From Lethocerus indicus (lineage: Eukaryota; Arthropoda; Insecta; Hemiptera; Belostomatidae): a stretch of 64,000 nt of DNA. Both the position numbers and the translations under genes were made by a program. The stretch lies in assembly GCA_019843655.1 (NCBI GenBank), contig JACDQD010000011.1:9404604-9468603 (forward strand). The letters run 5' to 3'. Of this stretch, positions 48,291 through 59,648 are shown piece after piece (position 1 is the stretch's first letter; each line of letters starts with the position of its first letter). The notes below the pieces were generated by a model, which was not told the DNA's origin, did not search any database, and worked only from the letters and a program-made list of their open reading frames with translations.

Positions 48291-48414
48291 TTGGAATAGC
48301 GTAGATTCGCGTGTTTCTGTTCTCCTCTCGCTGATTTGGTCTTTTGCTAGAAACCAGCGAGGAGACAAAACACACGAAATCTACGGTCTTTCAGACCACA
48401 AAACAGGTATTCTA
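48291..48414. mobile_element. Compact foldback (copy E)
   Basis: A minus arm (48291-48350: GGAATAGCGTAGATTCGCGT, then GTTCTCCTCTCGCTGATTTG) meets a plus arm (48351-48414: AAACCAGCGAGGAGACAAAA, then CACGAAATCTACGG and CAGACCACAAAACAGGTATT) directly at CTAG/AAACC. There is no ribozyme region or spacer, so the transcript could form a near-perfect hairpin of about 50 bp. Confidence 0.75.
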
Positions 48415-49218
48415 AAATAATTTGGAATGTTAATAATAACATACCATCATCTTCTCGACAGTCAGTAGGATTCAGTTAGTTATAGTGCGATGCGAACGTG
48501 CACTGGTAGTATTTGAAATAGCTAATATACGTCTTTTCGGTATTTCATTTGTATATTGTTTTATTGTAGTTTGTTTGTTTTTAATTTAAAAGGATAATAA
48601 ATATGAATCTGTTACAAAATGAGTTAGAACTTGTGTTAAGCGCAAGGAGTCGAAAGCTGTAACGGACAGAATATACTGTTAACAGTCTGTTTAATATTTT
48701 ATAGGGATACCGGGGAGTCTTTTTTTGAAGTTGAATGTAATAATAATCAATTACCGTAGCTCGTAGTGTAATTTATTTGCAACCGGGCGAAAGTGGCCGA
48801 GAAACTCGGGCTTGCAATAGTCGCGAAGTGAAAATTACTCGGAGGTTTCATTTACTCGGTTAATCTCCGTATGATTTGCCCGGACTAAAACCCATTTAAG
48901 GAGCGGCACAGCCGATTGGGATCGTGAACCCTGCGTCGGGTTTTGAGCCGGTGATTTTTGAAAAATGGGGTCGCGGCGGTTACCTAAGGAGAGGGCCATT
49001 ATTCAACCAGAAACGCCGACCGGCCTCCCAAAACTGATCTTGAAATTACCCCCTGGCGCTACCGCTGCCTCTAAGCTCTTAGATTAAGCTTTGTAGCTTT
49101 TTGGAGCGCTTAAACGTTAATACTAAACCGTTTGCGAATGCCATTTTTCACAATCAAATTAAAAAAAAACACGAAAAAGCGCTATACTTCTTGTATCGGA
49201 ACAAATAACATTATCGGT
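48415..49218. other. Gene-free stretch
   Basis: AT-rich then GC-richer unique DNA. No frame or RNA gene supported. Confidence 0.45.
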
Positions 49219-49295
49219 TTTAGTTTAGCATACCTTTTTTATGGTCTGCGAGGGGTTGGAATACCGTAAATTTCGTGTGTTTCTGTCTCCTCTTT

Positions 49296-49334
49296 CGCTA
49301 GACCGGTTTCGGCCGCTCGCCATCTTCAGTAGTT
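49296..49334 (-). ncRNA. Hammerhead-like motif, left arm of copy F
   Basis: On the minus strand: core CTGAAGA, stem II GGC/GCC with loop GAGCG, GAAAC, CG, GTC, then TAGCG. Stem I pairs CTA with TAG only (3 bp), weaker than in copy A. Core positions are intact. Confidence 0.45.
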
Positions 49335-49444
49335 AGTCACTTTTGGCATTTTGGATGTTTTTCGGGCGTCCTCACTCCACTGTCACTGTCACCTGTACTG
49401 TGGGGGTTGTCTACCAACAACGGAGTGCCAAAAGTGACTAACAC

Positions 49445-49483
49445 CGCTGCTGAAGATGGCGTGCGGCCGAAACCGGTCCAGCA
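49445..49483 (+). ncRNA. Hammerhead-like motif, right arm of copy F
   Basis: Core CTGAAGA (49450-49456), stem II GGC/GCC (49458-49460 with 49466-49468), GAAAC (49469-49473), GTC (49476-49478). Stem I is GCTG (49446-49449) with CAGC (49479-49482). Relative to copy A, the innermost A-T pair is replaced by G-C through changes on both sides, which supports selection or descent as a paired RNA. Confidence 0.5.
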
Positions 49484-49533
49484 AAAGACCAAACCAGCGG
49501 GAGGAGACAGAAACACACGAAATCTGCGGTACT

Positions 49534-50439
49534 GTCGGTTTCGTTCCGCGCTAGGTATTGTAAACTGTAAGGATAAATAATTGAAAACACGAATGCGGAC
49601 GAAGACCTCTTTCTATTCCGAGCGCAGTGCGACACTAAACGGCGTATCCCTTTCCCGGTTGATCCAGGCCGTTTGGTTAACGGTATCGAGGGGTCCCTCA
49701 CGGGAAATTCAATTGGCGTCCCGTTCCGCCCGACGGGAAACCCGTTTTATGTTCCCAACCGCCATTACCCCTCGAATTATCAGTTCGGGAAACTCTTGTC
49801 GGGTCATCAACACAGCCCGCGTTACGTCGATCTTGCCGGCGCGACAGCTTGTACAAATTTGGCGACGGTAAATTTTAAAAATTACTGGAAGTTCTGGTCG
49901 CGGAAACCTACGCTCAGTTAATTCTACGAGTATTTAATATCGTCCATATTATTTTGATTTTAAGTGACGATTTTTAATTAGCGGAATATGAGTTTCGAAC
50001 TGCCCTGATTCTTAGTTTGTCTATCGAAAACTGTCAGCCGGCATATTACTCCGCTCGCTTTGGGCATCAACAGGCTGTAATTTTTGAAGACAGCACTTCC
50101 GGAAAGCGCTAGTTCGGAGTGAATAATAGTCGTGACCTTAGGCGGGGGCCCGGCCCCATATTTCAACGTTTGCCGCCTTAAATTGCCAGCCCTCGATCCA
50201 GTCCACCCGCCCCGCTCTTAAACGGGCATTAATCTGACTTAAAATACCCCATTAGAGCCTTACGGGGGAGACTGTTGAATTCGCCGGGAATTTTTCTTTT
50301 TACGATCCTGTGGACAGGAGAAATAAAACTGAATTAATCGTGCAATTTTCCGTACCCACTCGCATATCTTGTCCTTTTTAGTCTATTGTCAGTAATATTT
50401 CGTTAATAATTTAGGATTTACATATCACAATCGCGTGGA
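49534..50439. other. Gene-free stretch
   Basis: GC-richer at 49580-49880, with overlapping frames on both strands (49581-49871 plus, 49438-49701 minus). No domain or codon signal supports either. Confidence 0.4.
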
Positions 50440-50711
50440 ACCCCCAAACCCGACTGTAAAGAACAGACCTAAACCGTAAATTTTGATTGCTAAGACCTCT
50501 TTTGAAAAGGACATTTACAATAGCCAACAAACTGACAATATATAAAGCCATATTAAAACCGACATGGACTTGTTCCGCCAAGAAATCCAACATCGCTCGC
50601 ATCCAGAGATTCCAGTCAAAAGTCCTTCTTACCATCCTTAATGCTCCTTAATTCAACCATTGTCCTAATAACTATAAGTAATTGATCGTACAAAAATAAA
50701 GGAGAAAAAAC
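50440..50711 (+). mobile_element. Jockey-clade LINE 3' fragment with internal deletion (fragment 3)
   Basis: One plus frame reads RTDLNRKF, stop, LLRPLLKRTFTIANKLTI, YKAILKPTWTCSAKKSN, IARIQRFQSKVLLTILNAP, then TAA (50647-50649). This aligns directly with fragment 2. The segment coding for the HDLNIP-FLKFHSRL end is deleted, and the sequence jumps to the shared 3' end ATTGATCGTACAAAAATAAA plus an A-rich tail. The 74-codon minus frame here is antisense. Confidence 0.85.
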
Positions 50712-53456
50712 ATCGCAATATTTTCGGCATTTTTGTCGTGTTCGTTTTTCCGGCCTCTAATTTGTATTTTTGTTGTGGAATCCAAATATTTGCTCCCTTT
50801 TTACTATAAATACACTATAATTTTACGCTCGTTATATGTATCGGAGACATCCGTCATAAAATTGAGAGCGAGTCCGTCGGTTTGGGCCGATTATCGTATT
50901 TTATGGCAACATGAAATTGGAAAAGTGCAATGTATTCAACAGCGTTTAAGGGCTCGAAAGTTAGATTGAATTCTCGTGTAAGCCCGCAGGACATTTTACA
51001 GCCGTCTAAAACTCGACAGGGAATTGTCGTTTTATGACACCGCCCTTTATTTATTCCCCGGTATGGTACATTAAATTTTAACTTGTGCCAAATAATGCGG
51101 AGTGAATAAAACGTTGAAACATCTAGAGCTAAATCTCATGTCCAATTCCAGCACTAACCGACTAGGCAACATAACTTGTCCCCCCTACCATCTTACTCAC
51201 GGATCATAATTTAAATAATAAATTCGTAAATAATAATATACCTTGTTCTTATAAGAAGTCCAGTTGCTATTTTCGGTCTCTTTTATTGGCATTATGCTGT
51301 CAACAGTCAAAATTTGATTATAAGAACAGGACTTAATAAATAAATTACCAAATTGAAGACTGTTGAGCAATAATTAAAACAAACATTTCGAAATTTGAAA
51401 GTTCCTAATTACAAGGTTGTGAACACAATTTATTACATGCCCTTGATTTTGTATTTTCATTAGCGATGAATTTCGTTTGTAGGCGGATTAAGTGAGTATA
51501 GAAACGAAATGTTAAATATTTATATTAGACTTAATAGTTTAAATTGCAAGGTTCTTATTAGAGGATTAAGTTTATAAGTTGAAAAGGAAAAGGCTGCGGT
51601 TACCCACTGTAGAAACTTGAGGATCGCCGTTCGTTTTCATTCAGCTAGCGTGTGTCAGTTGTTTTTTTTTTGGTTTGGCAACGCTCGGAGGAATCCCGCG
51701 TCGGCGTCGAGTTTGGACGACGGGGGAGGAAAAAAATCAGAAAACGTTTAAAAAAAAAAGCAAAAACGACCTGCTTTAAACGAGCGGCATTAATCACGAC
51801 GAGCGTGTTGTAATTACAAAGGCGACCGCGCGAAGTATCGATCATCGCGATGGTGCGCTCTTTCGACCCGTTCGCGAAGTTATTTATCGCCCGGATAATT
51901 AGCGAGGGCCGCGACACCGCAATTTTTGCGCAAGCTTTTAAAGGTACCGACACCTTAGGCGAATCTCCATCAAATATAATACTTAGCGCTCAAACAATCG
52001 CCAGAATGAATATCAATCTTGAATTATAACGGGGGACATATCACACCCCCGAAATAGCTTTAGAAACTCGATTAAGAACAAAAAATGTAGACGAAAATAA
52101 CAGTTAAGAGCTGACTGGGCTTTGTTTCTAATGGTGAAATGAGATTCTTCCTGCGTTCGGAAACCACCCTGGACCCTTCCCAGGGGTTGCCTGCTTCAAC
52201 TTTTCGGAACACCTACTGGTTCCATCCGACTCAAGAGCACATCAACTTGTGGTCCTCTGTATACCGGAATTTATATATAGTCTCTTTCTAGAGACTCCAC
52301 TCGAGAATGTAATTCCGTTTGTAAGAATTCTATTGGGTTAAAATTGTTAAAATGGGTTTGGAGCGCTATCTATCAATTGAACGTTTCAAAGTAGAGCACG
52401 TGCGATGTAAATAACCGATGACATTTCCTCCCACACACGGTAAATATAGTAGTCTGAAACGCCCGCACGTTGCTGGATTTGATTCCTTTTTTCTCTTTTA
52501 TTCTCACTCGGGCGTTTTGAATAGTCATCGCCCATTTTTCTTCCTTCAACGCGTGGAAACAGATTTAATTACGTGTTTGACGCGGGGCCCATTAGAGGGG
52601 GCGGCTGGCTGGCAGACTTCAGACCCCGGTCGTTAATATCCCCGGGAGACGCGTCCCACGCCCGTAGGGGACGGCTTGCCAAGTCGAAGAAATGGGGGGA
52701 AAAAAGGAACGCGGCGGGTACACGTCCGAAAAAAACAAAAAAAATTTCTAACAAACGAGCCTCCCCTCCTTCCGGCGATTTAGCACTTCAAACGCTCCCG
52801 ACGACGCCTACTCTCCGGGAACGGTAGCCGAAGATATATTGGACGCTCTTCGAAAATATGTTGAAAGGGAGTCGTTCCCTGTCGTTTTGATATTTAAGCG
52901 TTTTCCCCGTAGAATTCAACTTATAACACTCTGACTCACGTCTCAGATATACGATTTTTACTCGCGGCTTTTTTTGGTAGTATATCACGTAAAAAACGTT
53001 TGCGGATTCTTAGCCGAGGTGGGCCCAACCCCTTGTTTTTTTTCCATGTCATTAAAAACAGAATTTTTATTCCAATATTTAATTGCTTAAAAATAAAATA
53101 GCGAGCTTTTTTCCGACTGCTTTGATAAATTATATAATTGCATCGCTTGTATAAATAAATTAAGGTTTCTTTCCTGCGCTCCTCGGGTGGTCGTATATCT
53201 TCAACGTCCTCCGGGACCGGAACGTCCGGGACAAGCTGTCCGCCGATAGCCGTTGGGTGCAATTAGCCCGCCCGTTCATCGACAGTGTTCGGCAGATTAG
53301 ATTAGTCTCGACATTGGATTTAAAAGCGGAGGATTCCACGCGCCTTGCGTAAAACCACGGCGTCGCCCGCAATTAGAAAGCGGCCAATTAAAACCGCTTA
53401 AGAAAAACCCCCCTCCGTTCTTGAGATTATCTGAACAAAACGATCTCCTTATCTGC
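50712..53456. other. Gene-free stretch
   Basis: Unique DNA with GC-rich blocks at 51660-51930, 52560-52820 and 53160-53400. The 102- and 108-codon minus frames (51645-51953, 52936-53262) are Arg/Lys-rich with no recognised domain. No gene is supported. Confidence 0.4.
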
Positions 53457-53472
53457 GAGAGAGAGAGAGAGA
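53457..53472. repeat. (GA)8 microsatellite
   Basis: Perfect GA tract of 16 bases followed by an A run. Confidence 0.9.
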
Positions 53473-53899
53473 AAAAAAACAAAAAAGAACGAAATATATA
53501 TAATGACACTATGGCTTATCGGTGAGATCGGGGGGCGTCCGGGGAGACCCACCCCCTCCTTTCCCGATGTAATTAGCATATTAATTTACACCCACTAATG
53601 CGAGGGGCCCCTAATAATGGGCAACGTGTAAATCCGAGCGCCCCGTTAACTTTTCCTTCGGCTTATCTTTCGGGGCCATCGTTCGGGGCCAGATTCATTG
53701 TCCCGGCCCCAGGGTCCCCTTATTCCGAACGTATCGGCCAGAGGTGCTCCATTTGGTCGAATACGTTTGACAACATTAGGATTTTATATCGTAGGGTCTT
53801 GAATGATAGTGTGTGAAATCTGAGAGTGGCTTGATAATAGCGGTGCAAACAAGCTACTATCTCCTTAACAAATAGACATAACGTTTTTTCAATCTTCGG
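53473..53899. other. Gene-free stretch
   Basis: GC-rich at 53530-53760. The 72-codon plus frame (53598-53816) and 73-codon minus frame have no support. Confidence 0.4.
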
Positions 53900-53955
53900 C
53901 TGGTTTCGTCTTATGCCAAACCGTTTTCGGCTGCTCGCCATCTTCAGTAGCTCTT
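53900..53955 (-). repeat. Foldback-family relic with ribozyme (copy G)
   Basis: Minus strand carries the ribozyme region followed by GACGAAACCAGCCGAAG, a decayed version of the AGACCAAACCAGCGAGAG block. The rest of the arm is missing. Confidence 0.6.
53915..53951 (-). ncRNA. Hammerhead-like motif (copy G)
   Basis: Minus strand: stem I GCTA, core CTGAAGA intact, stem II GGC/GCC with loop GAGCA, then GAAAACGGTT and the 3' stem I TGGC. Stem I still forms four pairs (one U-G wobble) although its 3' strand differs from copy A. The stem III pair next to GAAA is altered (C to A). Confidence 0.42.
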
Positions 53956-56900
53956 TTCTCGTTGCACGAATATAACACCCTACTGACGAAAAAGACCTAC
54001 TGCATTCGACCAGTTTTATAGACTGTTGCTTGTTGAGTTAGTGTCCTCTTACTGAGTCTTAATAAATCCCTCTATCCCGCAATCGCTGTCAGGTCTGTAG
54101 CCGAGTAATTCACAATTCTCATTGGGCTCAATAGGCTCAGAACCGTATATTTGGGGACTTTGCGATATTATTATTTGACGGACGCTGTAAATTGGACAGT
54201 TCGAGACCTTAGCCGAACGAGATCAATACGAAGTAGGGTCAAACTCCTAGCTGATGTTGAGAAAGGGAGAAGGGGACCCATTGACAATACTCGGTTAAGT
54301 ACCGGCTGAAAGAGACCCCAAACTTCAAAGCGGGTCTCCTCCAAAGTACTGTCCCGGAGATTCCTTCATATATTAATTGGTCCAATTTGGCAGGTTGATG
54401 TATTGACCGAAAAGAAATGGGAATTGGTCTTTGCATTGGAATGAAAGAGTATTCTAATAATCGGTACATTAAAACGTGCTAAGTGATATGTTAGTGGTAT
54501 TATAATATAACGTGAAAAAATTAATAAATAATATATAAAAACGATATTTCACCCCGTACTTTTATACTGTCTAAAATGCAAGAGATACCTGTGAAACATT
54601 GGCCCAGTTCAATTCCAGTTTCAGGTAGAAACCTGTTGCTTCTGCGACAGCCAGAGGTGCAAATGTAATTCTATGGAATTTTGTGTTACCCTTTTTAATT
54701 TTTCATTCCCTGACGTAACGCGAATGTAAAAAAAAAACCCGATAAGAAATAGAACTCGACGAAACGACGCGGCGGTAATCATTGGCCGGTGTCTGCGAAG
54801 ACCGTAAATCTGAGTCGGTCGAAAACTAACGGATGTGGCCGGTCGCAAATTTACAATTGATTTCATCGGGTGTTGCGTAAATCTATTATTTCTTAAGCGG
54901 GCACATTGGTCCTGTCAAAGCGCTGCGGATCGCTTAGTGAGGTGTTGTGGGCCCCGATATTTATGACTGTCGTTACTTCTTTCAACAATAAGCGGGTGGA
55001 TTTATTTTAACAGTCAAAACAGAGCCGAATTTATGAACGGCCGGCGAGATTATCCAATTTTACTGTTGGAAAGACAAGGCCATTAATTTGAAAGATTTAA
55101 TACCTTTAACCTTAAAATTAGGGTCGTCCGCTTATTACTGCGGTTAAGAAAAAACTTTTAAGACTGTGAACAAGAAGAAACAAATTATAAGTATTTATTA
55201 TGTATTAGTTGCAAACAGCTAATTAGTAACCTTAATCTTTTTTTTAAAAACATTTTGAGTTCTATGGGTTCGTTTTCTGGGAGAATGAAGATCGAAAAAA
55301 CTACCTTATTCTGAACCCTCGAAGACCACAAAAAGGTTATTCCAAAATTAATGGAACTATCGCATATGGGATTATTACGGTGTGAACACTCGCGAGCCTC
55401 CCAATAACTGAAACAATTGAATTTTAAGGTGGAAACGTATAATTGTCTAATATATCTACAGTATCGGCAGTTGCAAGATCACATTCTCTCCGCGTAATTA
55501 GCACCACTGGAGGGCGGCGGGAAAAAGAAATCCCTCCCAACCCCCATTTGCATATATTTCCGAAGGAATTTTTAAATTGGGGTCGTTAGCGCTTTCCGAT
55601 ATTGAGTTGTCGGCCGATTGGCGTTATAATTCACTTTAATTTTACAAGATAATTGGGCGCCGAATCGGTCCGGCCAAATAAACGCCAAATTAATTGGGCT
55701 TGTCAGAGGCAGAAGTCATTTCAGGGCGGATTCGCGGTTCTCTAATCAGGACGGTATTCATTTCGGAGCGAATTAAACACCTTTATTTAATCAACGCCTA
55801 ACTCCGTTCGATTTATAACGTTTTTTGTTTTTTTTGCGTCGACTCTTTGGCCTGTTTAATTATTATGCCGTCGTGGTTAGCAACGCTCGGTAGATTTTAG
55901 GGTACCGAATCGCTGAAAAAGCATTTCAGTTTATGACATCAGTTTAAATTGTAATCGAACATAATTCATTTATTTCAAGTTGGTGCTGTTCCAATATGTG
56001 TATTGTCAAAAACTATTAATCATCAGCGGCATAACGTAGGGCTCCAAATAGGCAATCTATTGAGTAGGTAAAATATTTTGTTTCGATATTTTTTCAGCCT
56101 TCTTTTGGCCGAAAATTTAGAAACGAACTAACGCAACAGTTCCGTTGTGTATTTAAACAGAATACCTTCAAAAATGAATGCGCGAATCAAGTAGGCGTTT
56201 CTCAGTTTATGATCTTAGCTCTGTAGGAAAACATCTGAGACTTACACGGAGAAAGTAACTGACCTCTGGGTCAACGTTCTAGCATTGAAATTGGCTGTTA
56301 CGACGGTAGCTGATCCCTTGGTGTGCACGCTCTGTACACAGGAATTGCAATCTATCGTTCGTTTCAAGTGCGGTTGTCCATTGAATATGCTTTTAAAATT
56401 TTGTTCCTCTAGCGTTTTATGGTATTCAGATCTGGCATCTTGTTCCCCATAATTGGTGATCGGAGCAAGTGGAAAATATTTCTAATATTTCTTAACGCCA
56501 ATGTCTGTGGATGCTTTTCCTTCTAATATCCATATAATCGATAATAATACGCCTTTCTACACATTTTGGTGAAAGACATGTTCTGTGCTATAATTGTATC
56601 ACATCTAGCCTTTTATGGCAGTTGTCTACAGTTTAGTAATTAACTGTCACTTATTTACTTAATTTTAAGTAGTTGACAACAGTATGTGATAAACGGAATA
56701 TTTAGCGATTATAAATCTTGAGATGTTTCCTGACCATTCTGAAGCTATATTCTTCAAGATGCGACTGTTACACTTCTTGGTAAAGCACATATTGTAATAT
56801 GACCTTATTACTCCGTGATTGTGCGATTTCGGAAGAATATTTTCTTCTAATGACGAAATTCCGGAGGAAATAAATCGATCGACTGCCCTTTCGGATTAGT

Positions 56901-57244
56901 CCATCGATATTTATATACTCGTGAGGGGAGGCTCAGTCGTGTTTCCTGCAATAGACGCTTAGGTTCAGAAGGGACATTTACCTATCCGATAAAGCTGTTG
57001 GGGGGGGGGCATTTTTATGGGCCGCTGTTAGAGTGTCATTAGCGAGCACTAAACCCGGATGACTCTATCGCTCCGTCGCCCCTCCGCCTATTAGCCCCTC
57101 CCGGTCCGAGTTTAACATCCACTCGACTACCGCCGAGCTTTAACGACGCTTATTTCCTTGATGATTCCCCCCATCGGGATCCCTCCCTCCCTGGAAGGGA
57201 TAAAATTTAATATAAAAAATTCGATCGGTTCAAGATACTTAATG
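53956..57244. other. Gene-free stretch with a small repeat relic
   Basis: Mostly unique AT-rich DNA. At 55313-55345 CCCTCGAAGACCACAAAAAG followed by GTTATTCCA matches the outer end of the foldback arm in plus orientation. A ten-base G run lies at 57000-57009. No gene supported. Confidence 0.45.
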
Positions 57245-57335
57245 AGTTCGGAATAGCGTCACGTTTTCACTCGCTTGTTTGGTCCCGTGATGGACCAGTT
57301 TCAATTTTCGCCGTCATCGATAGTTTTCCGATTGT
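57245..57335 (-). repeat. Foldback-family relic (copy K)
   Basis: TTCGGAATAGCGTCACGTTT, then a CACTCGCTTGTTTGGTC block, then GGACCAGTTTCAATTTTCGC and CGTCATCGATAG. This is the minus arm from the middle block through the former ribozyme region. GAAAC remains but stem II and the core are degraded. Confidence 0.55.
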
Positions 57336-58409
57336 AACATAATGGCCCGTCATTATTTAGAAGCCAATCCGCCCTACCTGAACTGCCTACTTTATTACCT
57401 CAATAATGTATACAATTATGTTAGTAAAATACTTGAGTGGCGAAAAAATAGATCAGCATTTTATCCACGCTTACTTTACTGAATTCAGATTCAGTATACA
57501 GTATGGTTCGCGGATGAAATGAACCATTTATTGCTAAACGGTTAGTCCCGTTATGTAATTCTCGGAGCCAAATTCTGGTTGGTAAAACGAATTATTTAGG
57601 AGGCGTCAATGAACTCCCAGACCTGGTCTAAACATTAAAATATTCATTTTGTCAGTGTCCCATTATAATTGAAGTGGCCTTGACCAACACGTCACGTGGA
57701 TTGAATGGTGCAGTCAGTCTTAAATACTAAGACATTTCGTGAGTGTGAAATGTTAGTGTCGGTCCGTTATCAATCGGCGTTCGCCCGACTGAGTCGTATA
57801 GCGCTTTTGAAGCCCCCGGGCGTTAGTTAGACGCCAAGCGAAACCCGCGGAGATTTCTGACGTCGGCGGCGCCGGCCAAATATTTCGGGCCGACGAATAT
57901 ATTCGCGGCGTTAACTTGCCGAGAATTAACGGCCTCCCCGAAGACCCGTTTAATTCCCTGGGCGCCGCTTTTTCCCGGTAATTTATTCCGCCGCTGAAAG
58001 CCCACCTAGAGCCCAGAGCGTTGGCCCGTGGCCCGGACATCGAGACCCAAATTTTGTTTATGGAACGGCAGTAAAATAACCTTCCTAATAACCTTCCGCG
58101 GGTACGGTGACTCGGGTGGGGGGGGGGTCGTAAAATCCTCGAGTGATACCTCGATCAGCGCATACATCATTTACCGTCATAGGAGCTTTCGTCGGGAGCT
58201 ATGGTCAAACTATATTATACATAATATTTCATCTTCTAATATCATAAAATTACATAATTACATAAGGGTCTTAGTCTTTTTAGTTCATTCCCTGGTCTGT
58301 TTGGCACCAGTGAAAGTTCTGCCTCTCAATCTGCCCGGCAACCGTTTCTGACAAAGTAAGACTGGGACTAATTTATTTCCCCTTCATCGTGGGCTCAATT
58401 TTCCAGGCA
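57336..58409. other. Gene-free stretch
   Basis: GC-rich island at 57770-58040 with open minus frames of 95 and 60 codons in different phases, and a ten-base G run at 58118-58127. No domain recognised; the island could be regulatory. Confidence 0.4.
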
Positions 58410-58510
58410 AATTGCGATGAATAGGCGCAAATTAGTTCAGAATTTAGGGTTAAAGAACCCTATATGCAATAGAGAGCAACACTTTCACAAATGCCACCCG
58501 GAAAAATAAA
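58410..58510 (+). repeat. 'GTTCAGAAYTTAAG' dispersed repeat (copy 3)
   Basis: GATGAATAGGCGCAAATTAG, TTCAGAATTTAGGGTTAAAG, then GAGAGCAACACTTTCACAAAT match 24610-24715. It lies about 0.2 kb upstream of the coding exon. Confidence 0.55.
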
Positions 58511-58686
58511 CTGCCCAGGGCCCTACGACATTTCTGAACATATTTTTAGGTTTGAACTTATTTTTCCAGCAAATTTATGCTTAACAGATATGTCATATGT
58601 TATTGGTTATTTATCAGCTGATCGAGGCCACCGGCTGTAAATAAAACATAATGTTATATGATTATTCGTATCGTCATTAACGAATA

Positions 58687-59130
58687 ATGCCAAGCCTCAG
58701 TTTGTCACCTTCAGCGGCCCGAAGTTCGGAAATGGTGTGGTACGGGTCGCGGGCCCTCCGCTGCTGTCTCTGGAGTGGCCTGAACGCCCTCGGTTTCTAC
58801 TGGATCCTGGAGGCCGTTTCGGGCATGTACCAGGAGTGCCTGTCCTTCAAGGCAGGCGTCTTGATGGCCTACCTGTTCCTGACAAACACCCTCTTCCAGG
58901 CCTCAAGATCGTTCTACTATTTGTCTCTGTTGAACAGTCTCATCCGCGGGTCTCCCAAGGGCGGGGGCGAAGCCGAGGTCGGGTTCTTCGGCGTCATGTG
59001 GTCCTTGGTTCCAAGACGGAGGGCCGAACCCCCGGAGCCGCCGCCGTCCGAAGACGTCTGGCTCCCTCCGGTCAGATCTCTCTACCTAACATGGCCCGAG
59101 TTCATTACTGAAGCTGTTTGGGTTGAATAA
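58687..59130 (+). CDS. Terminal exon or small gene; predicted two-TM protein, unrecognised
   Basis: The only convincing coding region. The 148-codon frame (147 aa) has strong G/C preference at third positions (runs of GCC, CTG, TTC, CTC), unlike the AT-rich flanks. Two hydrophobic segments (about residues 25-45 and 56-86) are joined by a short Cys-containing loop. A Gly/Lys/Glu linker, a Pro-rich patch (RRAEPPEPPPSED, about 111-123) and a Trp-containing tail ending in AVWVE follow. The ATG at 58687 may not be real. Coding bias is clear from about codon 11, and a pyrimidine-rich acceptor TTTGTCACCTTCAG ends at 58714, so the exon probably starts at 58715 in phase 1; an internal Met at 58732 is another option. 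The stop TAA overlaps AATAAA (59126-59131). It is probably the last exon of a membrane protein gene; I do not recognise the family. Confidence 0.65.
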   Translation: MPSLSLSPSAARSSEMVWYGSRALRCCLWSGLNALGFYWILEAVSGMYQECLSFKAGVLMAYLFLTNTLFQASRSFYYLSLLNSLIRGSPKGGGEAEVGFFGVMWSLVPRRRAEPPEPPPSEDVWLPPVRSLYLTWPEFITEAVWVE

Positions 59131-59648
59131 ATGAGTTTGAAATGTTCCTAGTATGTTTCTAATGTTTTCTGCAAGTATGCATAATTTTGTTGTGTAATGG
59201 TAATATCCATGGCGCAAAAAGACATTTTGGATTTAAACACGTAAATATTTTGGCATTATGTAAGTGCAAACGTTTTAATCATCTGCGTGGTGCCAAATTC
59301 TGGTATAATGTTTGTATGGGCATAGGTTTGGGCACGAAGTGAAAACTTATTTATGGACTCGAGAATTTGGCGTAGGGTATTATGTCTTCGTCATATTAAC
59401 CGTGTCGAATCCAATCGGGATAATTTCAGGGGTCCCTATAATGAGCAACTAAAAAGGTCTAAATTGAATGGCCGCCCCGGCCCCCTCGTTATGGCCTCCG
59501 TCCTTTCGCTAGTTAACAGTCCATAAATTATAGCGACGGGAACAGCCGCCGATAACATAACGCAGATATATCGAAACCCATATATAATAATAGTTCAATT
59601 ATCTCTAGTGCACGTTCACGGTCCTGGGACCGGTTTCGGGACACGATC
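59131..59648. other. Presumed 3' flank of the coding exon
   Basis: AT-rich, no frames. It may contain the 3' UTR; the only nearby AATAAA overlaps the stop codon. Confidence 0.35.

Larger units (their letters stand above)
49219..49533. mobile_element. Foldback element with two ribozyme-bearing arms (copy F)
   Basis: The most symmetrical member. The left arm (about 49219-49410, minus orientation) runs TTTAGCATACC, TGGTCTGCGAGGGGTTGGAA, the GTGTTTCTGTCTCCTCTTTC block, the ribozyme region, GTCACTTTTGGCATTTTGGA and CACTGTCACTGTCACC. The right arm (about 49424-49533, plus) runs GGAGTGCCAAAAGTGACTAA, the ribozyme region, and AGGAGACAGAAACACACGAA. The loop contains a GTACTGTGGGGGTTGTCT block, the reverse complement of bases 79-97 of copy A. 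The left arm lacks about 15 bases between CTCCTC and TTTCGC. Confidence 0.82.
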
